NCBI GenBank assembly: GCA_029891385.1
Contig: CM057230.1
Span: forward strand, 22,634,847-22,698,846
Length of the DNA stretch: 64,000 nt
Direction: 5' to 3'
Source of the DNA: Erythroxylum novogranatense
Lineage: Eukaryota; Streptophyta; Magnoliopsida; Malpighiales; Erythroxylaceae
This document shows positions 1-10,978 of the stretch, piece after piece. The translations under genes were made by a program, and so were the position numbers. The notes beneath the pieces were generated by a model, which searched no databases, was not told where the DNA came from, and was given only the letters and a program-made list of their open reading frames with translations. The stretch's first letter is position 1; each line of letters starts with the position of its first letter.

Positions 1-364
1 CATTTGGGTATTGGATACCAAATGTGACTCACATATATGTGTTGATATGCAAGGTCTCAGGGATAGTAAACCGCTTAAGAAGGGAGAGATGGACCTACGA
101 GTGGGAAATGGAGCAAGAGTTGCTGCATTAGCTGTAGGAACATATATTTTATATCTTCTTAGTAGGCTAGAGTTAGTTTTGGATAATTGCTATTATGTAC
201 CTGTTGTGACAAAAAACATTGTATATGTTTCATGTCTTAATAAAACGGGATTTCATTTAACTTTTTCAAGCAATGGTTGTTCAATTAAGTTGAATGAAAT
301 GTTGTATGGTACTGATACATTGTGCAATGATATTTACATATTAGATATGTGCAATCCAATTTAA
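1..364 (+). pseudogene. Copia-1 aspartic protease remnant
   Basis: An ORF from 11 to 364 (117 aa) matches the copia protease region that follows gag: the active-site segment reads VLDTKCDSHIC, followed by VGNGARVAALAVGTY and the NCYYVPVVTKNI segment typical of the copia core. The normal catalytic DTG/DSG reads DTK, so the essential Gly is replaced and cleavage of the polyprotein would fail. The reading is open upstream to the window edge, so the M at 11 is not a true start. Stops follow at 362. Confidence 0.85.
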
Positions 365-397
365 ATATCAATGGCAATAAAAGACAAAAACGAGATA

Positions 398-1197
398 ACT
401 TAAAATCTTCTTACTTATGATATTGTCGACTTAGCCATATAAGTGAGAGATACATGGCTAAGCTACACAAGAGTGGTAGCTTAGGGTTATTTAATTATGA
501 ATTATATTACATATCTGAATCTTACTTGTTAGGCAAGATTACTTAATTAACTTTTAAAGGAAAGGGTGAACGGGAAAATGAGTTATTAGACCTAATACAT
601 TTTGATGTATGTGGTCCGATATCCATTCATGTCAAAGGTGGTTTTATGTGCTTCATTACCTTTATTAAATGATTATTCACAATATGGGTATGTGTATCTA
701 ATAAGATAAAAGTATAAAGCATTTGAAATGTTCAAACAATTTAGACATGAAGTAAAATAACTCGGTAAAAGTGTCAAGACACTTCAATTAGATCGAGGTG
801 ATGAATACTTGAACTAGGAGTTTCTAGATTAACTCAGGGATAACGAGATTGTATCCCTATGGACTTCACCTTACATACCACAACATAATGGTATGGCATT
901 GGATATGGTAAGGTCGATGATGGGCTTAACAGATCTACCAAAATCCTTGTGAGGTTATACACTTGAGACTACTATTTATGTGATAAACAGAGTCCCTTTA
1001 AAAGCAGTTGAAGTTACTTCATATGAGATATGGACTAAGAAAAGGCCCTATCTTTCTCATTTGAAAGTTTGGGGTGTCCGACTTATGTAAAGTGAATTCA
1101 ATCAGACAATCTTAAAGCAAAATCTAATAAATGTCTATTTGTAAGATATCCTAAGGAAATAATTGGATATCAGTTCTACAATGTTTTAGAGCAAAAG
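398..1197 (+). pseudogene. Copia-1 GAG-pre-integrase and integrase core, broken
   Basis: No long ORF survives, but frame-by-frame reading shows the integrase zinc region with an H...H pattern near 420-480 ('HISERYMAKLHKSG'), then the core start 'LDLIHFDVCGPI' near 580-620, and the later segment 'AKSNKCLFVRYPKEIIGYQFYN' at 1115-1180. In-frame stops and shifts occur throughout the core. Integrase would normally insert the cDNA; this copy cannot. Confidence 0.75.
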
Positions 1198-1524
1198 GTG
1201 TTTATCTCAAAACATACTATCTTTAAAAAAAAAGAGTTTTTTCTAATAGAAGGCAGTGGCAGTAAAGTCAAACTTGATGAAGTTCATGATGCTCAAATAG
1301 AGGCAGATCAACTGCTTGAACTCGAGATTGTTGTTCATGAAGATGAGACAACAGTTAAACCTTCTGACATACATAATGTTTATAGGTTAAGTAGGATATG
1401 TAATGTTCCAAAGAGAAATAGATTTCTCGTAAGTGAACATAATGACATATTGCTCATCGAGGACGATGAGCCTGCAACCTATGAAGAGGCTCTGAAGAGT
1501 TCAGAATCTAAAAATTGGCTTTAG
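1198..1524 (+). pseudogene. Copia-1 integrase C-terminus / IN-RT linker
   Basis: A 108 aa open stretch beginning 'MFISKHTIFKKKEFFLIEG' follows directly from the integrase end and leads to 'PATYEEALKSSESKNWL', the conserved segment just before copia RT (usual form: P.TY.EA....W..AM..E). A TAG at 1522-1524 replaces the residue after the Trp-Leu. Acidic in its middle, as usual for this variable linker. Confidence 0.8.
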
Positions 1525-2570
1525 GCTATAAAGTCCAAAATGGATTCCATATCAGAAAACCAAGTATGGACTTTGGGTGACCCACACGAAGGGCTAAAAC
1601 CCATAAGGTGCAAGTGGATTTTCAAGAGAAAATTGACATGGAAGGTAATATGATTACTTATAAAATGAGGTTAGTCACTAAAAGTTATCATCAAAGACAA
1701 GGAGTTGACTATGACGAGATATTTAGCCTCATAGCCATGCTTAAATCCATTAGAATACTCATATCCATTGTTGCTCATTATGATTATGAGAAATGAGAAA
1801 TGGATGTGAAGATGACTTTCCTGAATGGAAACCTTACCAAGGATGTGTATATGATATAACCTCGAGGGCTTCACATTTATAGATGGAAAAAAGGTATGCA
1901 AGCTTCAGAAATCCATTTATGGATTGAAGCAAGCATCTAGGAGTTGGAACATTTGATTTGATGAGACAATCAAAGAATTTAGTTTCTCACAAAATCCGGA
2001 TGAACCTTGTGTGTACAAGAAGGTTAGAGGGAGGGCTATCATATTCCTTGTGTTATATATAAATGGCATATTACTAATAGAAAATGATGTCTCAAGTTCG
2101 CAATCAGTCAAAACTTGGTTATCCCAAAATCTCTCCATGAAAGACCTTGGAGAAGCAACTTGTATAGTGAGAATAAAGATCTATAGAGATAGATCAAGAA
2201 AGTTGCTAGGTCTTTCACAGTCTACATATATAGATAAAGTGCTAAAGAGGTTTAGCTTAGAGCAGTCCATGAGAGGGTTTCTTCCAATGACTCAAAGGAT
2301 AAAACTCTCAATATCTATGTGTCCAAAGACGCAAAATGAGAGGACTCACATAAGTTTGATCATGTATGCTTCGACAATAGGATCAATAATATATGCTATG
2401 TTATGTACAAGACTTGATATATCGTATGCTCTAAGTATTACGAGCAGATATCAATCAGATCCTAGTGAATGTCATTGGATGGTTGTTAAGAATATCCTAA
2501 AGTATTTGAGAAGGACTAAGGATGTATTCTTGGTATATGGAGATGGAGAGCTAGTAATGAGCGGACGTAC
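1525..2570 (+). pseudogene. Copia-1 reverse transcriptase, broken
   Basis: Copia RT (RVT_2) segments are visible: 'CKWIFKRKIDMEGN' near 1611, 'GVDYDEIFS' near 1700, 'EMDVKMTFLNGNL' near 1797 (motif A region), then an open stretch 2011-2700 (229 aa). The catalytic YVDD box reads YING at 2056-2067, so both metal-binding Asp residues are lost. A stop at about 1795 and a frame change near 1990 also break it. It belongs with the RNase H that follows. Confidence 0.88.
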
Positions 2571-2765
2571 GGATGTCAGTTTCAATTTGACCATGATGAC
2601 TCCAAATCCTAGTCAGGTTATGTTTTCACATCGAATGGTGGAGCAGTCTATTGGAAGAGTTCCAAACAAAGGACGACTGCAGATTCGACGACCTAGTTAG
2701 CGTACATGCAGCTATATGAGCTACAAAAGAAGATGTTTAGATTAAGAAGTTCGTTATGAAACTTG
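2571..2765 (+). pseudogene. Copia-1 RNase H, 5' part
   Basis: After the RT/connection segment, the sequence carries frameshifted pieces of the copia RNase H start ('SNGGAVYWKSSKQRTTADST' class) up to 'FVMKL' at about 2760. The reading then runs into the reverse-complement LTR end of Copia-2 at 2766. The missing middle and end of the domain lie at 10697-10958. Confidence 0.75.
2761..2765. repeat. Target-site duplication of Copia-2 (pair 10692-10696)
   Basis: Five bases ACTTG precede the left LTR end of Copia-2, and ACTTA follows its right LTR end at 10692-10696. One mismatch in five fits an old 5-bp copia TSD. Joining the flanks restores continuous RNase H reading of Copia-1. Confidence 0.75.
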
Positions 2766-3021
2766 TGTAAGGTTCTAATTATACATCTCATATATAATAT
2801 ATATCAAATATACGCATCGGAAAATAAAACGAAACCTCAAAACTAGATCTACTCATGCATAATTATATAGAAAACAAAAACATGAAATGTAAGATGTTTA
2901 CATACCTTTTCGAAGATCTCCTTCGTTCTTTAATCTTCTCAGCATTGGGTTGTCATAAACCAAAACGATCAACATAGACCATCTCTAATGAAAACCCATA
3001 TGAAGATAGAAGGATGAAACC
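2766..3021 (-). repeat. Copia-2 3' LTR, terminal 256-bp fragment
   Basis: Starts TGTAAGG on + (the CA end of the LTR in sense) and matches 8992-9247, sharing for example ATCTCCTTCGTTCTTTAATC and CCATCTCTAATGAAA. The match ends abruptly at 3021, where the TGTTGGACC LTR begins; the remaining ~1.45 kb of this LTR is absent. Confidence 0.9.
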
Positions 3022-6000
3022 TGTTGGACCCCAAACTTTTGATGAAAATTAGAAATATTAAAATGAATTTAAGTGAGAAAGAAATTGGTGAGAAAATTAT
3101 GAATTTAAGGAAATTTGATGAAATTAAAAAAAAATTATGAGAAAAGAATTGTTTAATTTGAGGACTTTGATATTTGAGTGAACTTATATGGATTATGAGA
3201 AGAAAGTGGATGAGTTGATTGAAATGAAGTTAAATAGCAAGAATTAAAAAGAAAAAGTGTGAAAATTTGAAGAATTTAGAAAGTTTGACTTTTGGAGATA
3301 AAATGTTTGACTTGAGAGTTGACTTTTTGATTTTGGAAGAATTTGAGAAAATGATCTTCTGAAACTTGTAGTTTATGTCAAGAGCTTTCGGTAGCCATAA
3401 AGCTTGATATTTTTCGATATCGAGAGTGAGAATTATGATAAGTCAAAGTTAGCTTGGAAGTTTGACTTTTTGAAGAAAAAGTTAACCTTTTGATTTAGGC
3501 AAAATTCGAGGAAATGATCAACATGAAAATTGTAGCCTCTGTTGAGAGCTTTTTTTGGACATAAAGTTTTCTATTTTTTGATGTCGGGATTGAGAGATAT
3601 GAATTTCTGAAGATATGCTTGGTTTTGAAAATGCTATTAAGTATAGATTTGTGTGTTCTATACTTCGAGGCCACTCATCGTATGGATTTAATCTGAATTG
3701 GAGTAAGTAGTCTTCATGAAAGTTTTAGATGATGTTTTTATCTTTCCATTGATATAAAGTTTGCAATTTTTTCGATATCGGGGCTAGGAGTTATGAGCGT
3801 TTAAAAATTGGAAGTCGTTTAGGAAAAGCTGTTTTGGACAGAATCTTTGATTGAGGTTTTGACCTCATTCGAGACCTAATTTGATTTTGAGTTCTTCAGG
3901 GAAGTTGTAGAGCTTCCTTTGATCTTTCTATTGACACCAAATTTGTCAAATTCCGAGTTTGCGATCGAGAGATATGATTTTTGAAAAGTTCGGTTTTGAA
4001 GTTCCGGTACTTTGTTTTTAATTTAATCCCTTTTGTAATCTTTTGCTTATAATTCCTTCGTCCGACATCCGATTAATTTGATTCTTGAAGCGTTGGATTC
4101 CTAAGACAATTAATTCCATTTTTATGAAGAAATATGATTTTTAGGAGATTAAATGGAAAGAGATTGATTGAACCAAAGTAAGAGATTTGGTTATAGGTTA
4201 TAAGTTGGATAATTTTCTGAACATGGTTCAGTATTTTGCGATTTTCGGGAGCTGTACTACTTCGATTGAGTTAATTCTTGAGGGAAAATAAAATTAAGAT
4301 ATAGGGCTACAACTCTTATGAAGGGATCGAAATTTAATAGCATCCCTAAGATTGTCCATTTCTGGACTGAAGTTATGTTAATGTTCAGTCTCGGATTTTG
4401 TGAAGGTCCGATAGTATTTCGGCTATAACTTCTTCGTTTATGATCTGAATTGAGCGCGGTTGGTGGCGTTGGATTCTTATGATTGAGAGAAACATTTCTC
4501 TAGAAGAAAGTTTTGACAAATTCATTCAAATTGATAGTGCGAATCAACCCGCAAGTAGGCATGACATAAAGTAGAGTTTAAGGGCAATTTGGTCTTTTAG
4601 TCACCATTTTAATGACATGGCCTCAAAACACATGAGGGATGTCGTTTTGAGCAATAAAAAGCCACGAATGGGCTGGAAAAAATCAGAACAAAGGAAGAAG
4701 AAAATAAGAAGAAGAATGGAGAAGGAGTTTCGGTGAAGGAGAAAGATGAGAGAGAAAATGAAGTTTCGATTTTTCTACTTGTTTCTTAAGGATTTTGGGA
4801 TAGTTCCAAGAGAGAAAAAGGTAGAGGAGCATAAGAGCTTCCTTCCAAGCCAAAAAAATTCGAATTTGGAGAAGAAAAGAGGTAAGAGAAAAATTTGAGT
4901 TTTGAGATTTTGATGAATTTTTGATTGAAAAACATGGAAAAGGGCTTGGGTTTGTGATTTATGAAGTTGATTTTGATATATATGCTTTAGGTTGTGTTTA
5001 ATTTTAGATGGAAATTTGATTAAGGTTTAGGTTTAATTTTGTGATTAAGAATTTATTCCGTTTTGCTTATGTGCTATGTGGGTTTGGTCAGGTCCTTTTG
5101 TGAGTCAGTGCACTGTCTCTACCTGTTTTAAGCCTTCGCTCGGCTGCCCGCAAGAGGCAATGGAGTTCCGATCACGGACTCCTTTCACGGCTGCATATGA
5201 CCGCTATGCGAAAATGTGCAGTATGTCCTGTTATGGACCAAACCAAACCATTTAATGTGTTGTTGTGATTTGTGTTGGATCTTGCGGTATAACCATGAAA
5301 CACTGCGCCGTGATATAACATGCAAACACCTACGGGTGGGGTGTGGGGTCCAACATCAAACCATTACATTATGTTATGTGGTTTTGATTTTGTTTATATG
5401 CTATGTGATGCATTCATGTTTAAAAGCATGCATGATTGGTAAAAGTTTGAGAATTTGATAAATGAGAAAGTGAATTTTCAATCATGAATTTGAGCTGTTT
5501 ATGAATGTTTTGGAAAGTTTGAAAATGGGTTTTGGATAAATTTCGAATGGGAAATTTTGAAAATTTGAAAAGATAATTTTTCGCTTATGTTTCAATTTAT
5601 AAATATATTATCCACGAGCTTAGAGCTCACCCCTTCATCCCAATCTCCGGTATTGACGGAGATCGGATGAAAAAGCGTCAAGTTTGATTTTGTCGCATTT
5701 GTATTTCTGTGTAAATTGAGAATTGATATTGTTTTGGCTTGAATTGCCTTTTGTGTATATAAAGCAGTTATTACGGGATGTATATGAATTCGAGCCTTGG
5801 ATATTGATTTTATGATCATAATTGAGTATTATGCTTTATGTTTGTAATTGGATATTGAATGAGGATTTTGTATATGGATTTGAGATATTGAATGTGGTTG
5901 GGATTGATTGAGATTTTATGATCGATTGAGGATTTTTGAAGTGTTAGGTATAGATTTGTGTTTTGCTGGTGTTTGGATTCCGGACGGGAGAGTCCGATGA

Positions 6001-6568
6001 TTCTGGATTTTGTGATATTAGAAGTGTATTTTGGCTTTGCAGGAATTTTTGGGATAGGATAAATGCAGCCGTTATGCTGCCGAAATTTCGATAAAATTGG
6101 GATAAAAATGTAATTTAAGATTTGTATGGATCAATAAGAATATGATCAGATTTAGAGATTTGCATGAGAATGATTTTCCAAAAGTGGAATTTGCTTGTGT
6201 GATTTTGAATGAGATTGACTAATGAGGTAAGAAATGAGAATAAGAAAGAAAAAAAATTATACCGAATTTGGATAGTCTAGGTTTCCAACGCGAATGTGTT
6301 TATGTGTTCTTGATTTTCTCGGATGTCGGCTCCGTTTGGTAAGTATCGATTCCGCTTTGCTACTTTTGGTTTGATGTAATTCGATCCGCTTTGTTTTCAT
6401 CTTCGGATTCCAATTATCCGATGTGCATTCGCTTTGTTTCGACCTCTTTCGTTTTGTTGCTTTGTTTGTCGTTATCAAATTCAAGTTATCCAATTTGAAT
6501 TCGCCTCGTTCTTCGTATTCGATTCCTGATTTTCGGTTGGGATCCGGTTTTCGGATCGGGTCCCAACA
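3022..6568 (+). mobile_element. Giant TGTTGG-family LTR (3.5 kb), solo, flanks mismatched
   Basis: Begins TGTTGGACCC and ends GGTCCCAACA, a TG...CA LTR with short inverted ends. A second copy at 27621-32123 is alignable along most of its length. No coding content. Sense is taken as + from a TATAAATATA box near 5598 and from stem-loops placed as in the 52200 LTR. The 5 bp before (AAACC) and after (CCACC) do not match: the left flank is Copia-2 LTR and the right flank is Copia-2 gag. It therefore looks like a recombination product between two separately inserted copies rather than a simple solo LTR. Probably Ty3/gypsy (inference, no internal domain here). Confidence 0.8.
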
Positions 6569-7175
6569 CCACCAGCATCACAACCTTGTCCTTGTGGATA
6601 GATGACTTAACTGCCTTGAACATATTGACCAACTCAGGAATTATGCCGGATATTTTATTCATCCAATAGTTAAGTACAAATTGTGAGTAACTATTGGTCA
6701 AACCCATCAAAATTAAGTAAATACTTAATTCATGATCCAAAATAAAATCCAAGGAGGCCAATTACGCGATGTAACCATTCATTTTCAGTGCGTACTACAT
6801 TGGAGATGTCCCCTTAACCATCTTGGAGTGGAAGAGCAATTACGAAGTCTCAAACCTTTCGAACCTTGCTTGCTCATCAAAGAGCTCCCTAAGATGATAT
6901 ATTATGGTATGAGCATCCATAGCCTCATATTGCTTTTACAGCTCTGGTGACATAGTGGCTAGCATAATACAATTAGCTATCTCACTCTCATCAAGATGCT
7001 TCCTATAGGCTCTCCGATCAACATTAGAAGTATCACCAGCAGAGGGATTAAGAAGTGGTTCTTCCAAGACATAACCAAACTTCTTGAACTTGAGAACTAT
7101 TGTCAAGTTCCTGAGTCGGGCAAGGAAGTTTGGTCCAGTTAACTTGTTAGCTTCCATCAATGATCTTAGATTCAC
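6569..7175 (-). pseudogene. Copia-2 gag, N-terminal part, truncated
   Basis: Reading from 7175 the ORF starts 'MNLRSLMEANKLTGPNF' and continues 'LRNLTIVLKFKKFGYVLEEPL', the start of the plant copia Gag (UBN2 family), the capsid-like protein that packages the RNA. A frame change near 6940 leads to the downstream segment 'MGLTNSYSQFVLNY' (usual form LP.SY..F..NY) at about 6700. It ends at 6569 against the TGTTGG LTR, before the zinc knuckle. Confidence 0.88.
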
Positions 7176-7828
7176 ACTAGCACTCTTGATGTTGACTTGG
7201 GCAATAGCAACCTTTCATCAAAGAGAGAAAAATTAGATTTTACTTAAATGCATATCTATAAGGACTTTAATCACACGCATTATAACTCCCATTATTTTCA
7301 CAAATTCATAACCCTCAATATAAATCTGAGAGAAACCGTAGAGAAATTCACCTAGTCGATCGATATCCAATATCCCTAAGAATGACCTTGGGTTTGTCTA
7401 ATAGACCACCTTAGTTTAATTGGTAGATATCGATCGTCATAATTGCATCTCCAATGCCACTATTGAATCTAGTGCTATCAACTGTTAATGTGTGCACACT
7501 CATTGAGCTATTACCTTTTGGCTCATGTGCATCTAATGTACACTACCTAACTTCTCCTTTGTCCATACCGATCTCGGGTTTGCCCAACAAACCAACACTT
7601 CTAGTTAAAACCTACTCATTAATCCAGAATTCTGTTCCCATGGTTTGAACATATCCGTGTAAAGTGGGGGTAAAAAAAGTGGGCTTGGGTTTACCCAACT
7701 AACTTTAAAAAGACTCTGGTTCTCGTCATATTAAAGGAAGGTGTTAGTCTTAATATTCTAAGTGAGGAGTTTAAATAAGGTCTCATCTAACTTAGATGAT
7801 CTTATACATATAACTCATATATATTATA

Positions 7829-7870
<42 letters not shown>

Positions 7871-8977
7871 GTTACTATAACTACATGGCATAATATGGGC
7901 TACCTAATCAAATTGTGCCTAAGCCTATAATCATCCATCATGTGAGCCCACACATTCTTCTAACCATGCATTATCTAATGCATATATGTAAACATATCAT
8001 TTTGGTTATGACATTTTGTGGATCCTAACATTAAAGGCTCAATCCAACACTTAGATTAACTATCTTCCTTTTACTAACTTGGCTAAAATTACTATTGTAT
8101 GTTATTTCATTTGAAATTAATGTTAATCTAATTAACATGAATTCCTAATTCTAGAAGTTAATTCATAATTAATTTACCTTAAAATAATTATTTGATGTCT
8201 AAAATTAAACAACTTCAATTTTGTCACACATGCCAATTTTTCTAGTTTCACTAGAAAATCTATTGCTTTATTAATTTCTATAATTTTCCAAAATTTTTAG
8301 AACATCAAATCATCATTCCAAGCATCTCTGGTCATTTCATGATGATCAAAATAATTTAGGAATCACCGAAAAATTATTATAATCACTGAAACACCGATAA
8401 TACACTAAAACCGACAAATATGACTTCTAAAATTTTTTATGGAAATCAAATTTCTCACAAAATCATTTAGGCATGCATCAAACATCAAATTAACACATTT
8501 TTTCAGAACCGAAATATAAACATACAAAACATAAAATAAAACATATCCTACAATTTCTAGAAAACTACCTAGATCTGAAAATTTGTTTGATAAAATTATT
8601 AAACATTTTAATAATTCTTCAAAATTAAAAAGAAATAAACACATCCCAAATATGTTCACATAATTTTTCATAATCAAATTCCACGAAAATCATATGTAAC
8701 CTCATCAGTTTAGCCTATAGATATCACATGCGTAGAAGAAAGACAAATTTCATACATGTTCTTATAAATTTGAAATTAAATATTTTAAGCACATTAAAAT
8801 TATTTTCAGTCACATTGAATCATTCACTTACATCTTATGAATAGATTGGTGAAAGAAAATCATGAAAATCATTTTTTATAATTAATTTCAAACAATACAT
8901 TACAGGACCCTAAGTTGTCATAACCATAGAAACAGTTTTTACATGTCATGTATGCTACATCTAACAAGGCACAAGAT
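7176..8977 (-). other. Copia-2 5' leader, non-coding
   Basis: About 1.8 kb between the primer-binding site and the gag start, unusually long for copia but like the ~1.55 kb leader of Copia-4. It holds no credible ORF. It contains a (CA)18 tract and three short self-complementary motifs of the form GGGTTTG..CAAACC near 7390, 7576 and 7687. It also holds an inverted repeat pairing 7357-7370 with 7419-7436. AT content is high from 8040 on. Confidence 0.6.
7831..7866. repeat. (CA)18 microsatellite
   Basis: Uninterrupted CA dinucleotides, 36 bp, inside the Copia-2 leader. Confidence 0.98.
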
Positions 8978-8990
8978 GGCTCTGATACCA
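8978..8990 (-). promoter_or_regulatory. Copia-2 primer-binding site (tRNA-iMet)
   Basis: Minus strand reads TGGTATCAGAGCC, complementary to the 3' end of plant initiator Met tRNA, which primes minus-strand cDNA. One base separates it from the LTR end at 8992. Confidence 0.92.
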
Positions 8991-8991
8991 T

Positions 8992-10691
8992 TTTAAGGTT
9001 TCGATCATGCATCTTATACATCATATATATCAAATATATGCAGCAGAAAATAAAACAAAACCTCAAAAACAGATATACTCATCCATATAAATATAGAAAA
9101 CAAAAACATAAAATGTAAGATGTTTATATACTTTTCCAACGATCTCCTTCGTTCTTTAATCTTCTCCACGTGGGGTTGTCGTAAACCACAACAATCAACG
9201 TAGGCCATCTCTAATGAAAGTCCACATGAAGATAGCAGGATGAAACCTCACTAGGAGGTGGCTAGAATTCTTTCTTTGTGCTAGCAAAGACAAAAACTCT
9301 TGTGAGAGTTAGAGAGAAAAAAGTGTGTGTGTAAGAAAGAACCTTTTCTTTCTCACTTATGTCTTATACAAGATGCACTAAAATGATGATTGTTTTTTGT
9401 CCTCTTTGGCCTCCCATAACCCCATCATTAATAGGAAGCTATGAGAGGCTAATAGTCATGAATAACATGTATTAATGGAAGTTATGAGAAGTTAATGACT
9501 ATGAATAGCATGCATTAATGGAAGTTTTGGGAAGTTAATGACCAAATTAACAGCCAACAACACTTGTTTCTAATCCATTCCATGCAACATTTTCTACCAC
9601 GATAACATCGCAATACAATCCCGAAATACTCTCTCATATCTTGAATCACCATTTAAGACCATTTTACTCATCCTTCAGATCTCCTATGTGTGTAACCCAT
9701 TAGGTTCTTGATTATGTTAGCCACTTGAATTAACAATTAATTCAAGTAAGTTAAGAACGATATCTAGCAACACATCATAACCTCCAATTGACTAAAAAGT
9801 CAGTGGTTTGACTACGAACCCTTCTAAATGTAATGTTGCCATGCAATTCATCCTTTTACCATTTATACCCATTCGGTTTAGAGTTTGGTCGATGTGTCAA
9901 CTCCCACTAGATTGACTATGTCGTCCAAGTGATATTAGATCTTGTCTTGAGGATGTCATTGCTCTATGCATCATTAAAGAATCTCTTTATGACATATATC
10001 TGTTCTAACCAGAGACTCCTGAGTAATGACCCCGACAAGAGGTCGTGGATATCATCTTTTTCTATCAGGAGTGGTGAATCCTTTATTGGCTACTCAATTA
10101 CGTCCAAATTCCTCAATATGTATCCAATCACCACCTTATGAGTAACCCCTGAAAGGAACTGATGAATGGAGTCAAAGCATCTGATTAGTATCTAAGCTAT
10201 CTTTGAACACCTGAAGTCAAAGGATACTTGCACCATTGCTGTGATGAGACTATCATTGCCACTAGAATAGAATATCCATATGATTGTCTTATAGTAGGTT
10301 AATCCAATGTATTTACTACCCTCAGTAAGCATCCACATGTTAACTCTAAACAACTCATGTCTACAACTTATGAGATTTATTGCTTGTTCCAATCAAGGAG
10401 TATAACATGTGCTAGTCTTTTCAGATTAATGATATCACATCTCATTAATCCTATGACTAGGGAAAGTTTAGATACTAAATAATTATACATGATAGAAATC
10501 TCATTATCATGATCTCATTATGATTTCCTCTATGTTGTATTTTGTATCAAGGACTTCATTAAATCAATTTAAGATCAACATTAAATCCATAAATGTATGA
10601 ACATCGAAATAATAAAAATGTCTTTATTAATCATAAAATGATTTGTACAATAAGTGCTAAAGGTGATTGCCATTAGAGCACTTCTCTAACA
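8992..10691 (-). repeat. Copia-2 5' LTR
   Basis: About 1.7 kb. In sense it starts TGTTAGAGAAGTGCTCTAA at 10691 and ends next to the primer-binding site. The expected TG at 8992 (+ strand) reads TT, while the partner fragment at 2766 still has TG. Alignable with the Copia-1 3' LTR in opposite orientation, for example the TGATAATGAGAT..CTATCATGT segment. Confidence 0.88.
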
Positions 10692-10696
10692 ACTTA

Positions 10697-10958
10697 GAGT
10701 GGCATTATAAACCTGATATTGTTATACTGTGACAACAATGGGGCTATTGCTCAAATCAAGGAACTAAGGTCTCATCAGAACTCTAAGCACATACTTAGGA
10801 GATATCACTTGATTAGGAAGATTATTGATAGAGGTGATGTGAAGATAGAGAGAGTGCTAATAGATCAGAACATCGTTGATCCTTTGACTAAGACACTTCC
10901 TCAAATGAAATTTGATTCTAGTGTAATCACCTATGGTATTAGATACAAAGGCGATTGA
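10697..10958 (+). pseudogene. Copia-1 RNase H, 3' part
   Basis: The ORF at 10719-10958 contains LYCDNNGAIA, with the catalytic Asp region of copia RNase H, then SKHILRRYHLIRKIIDRGDV and the end motif DPLTKTLP. This is the normal C-terminus of copia pol, stopping at 10958 about 20 bp before the 3' LTR. The RNase H removes the RNA template during cDNA synthesis. It continues the domain broken at 2765. Confidence 0.9.
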
Positions 10959-10966
10959 ATTTAGTG

Positions 10967-10978
10967 CAAGTGAGAGAT
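10967..10978 (+). promoter_or_regulatory. Copia-1 polypurine tract
   Basis: Purine-rich GCAAGTGAGAGA just before the LTR start TGTTAG; the usual plus-strand primer site of copia elements (compare AAGTGGGAGA in Copia-4). Confidence 0.8.

Larger units (their letters stand above)
2766..10691 (-). mobile_element. Copia-2: Ty1/copia element nested in Copia-1, pol deleted
   Basis: On the minus strand: 5' LTR 10691-8992, iMet-type primer-binding site at 8990-8978, ~1.8 kb leader, gag from 7175 down to 6569, then an unrelated TGTTGG LTR (6568-3022), and finally the last 256 bp of a 3' LTR (3021-2766). All of pol and most of the 3' LTR are gone. The surviving 2766-3021 piece aligns base for base with the end of the right LTR (about 8992-9247). 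Its LTR is homologous to that of Copia-1, so this is an insertion of one member of a family into another. Confidence 0.85.

Noticed and set aside
6257..6493. Minus ORF sharing 'KHIRVGNLDYPN' with the ORF at 31812-32135
   Set aside because: Both are within aligned ends of two TGTTGG LTR copies; shared words reflect LTR homology, not a conserved protein.
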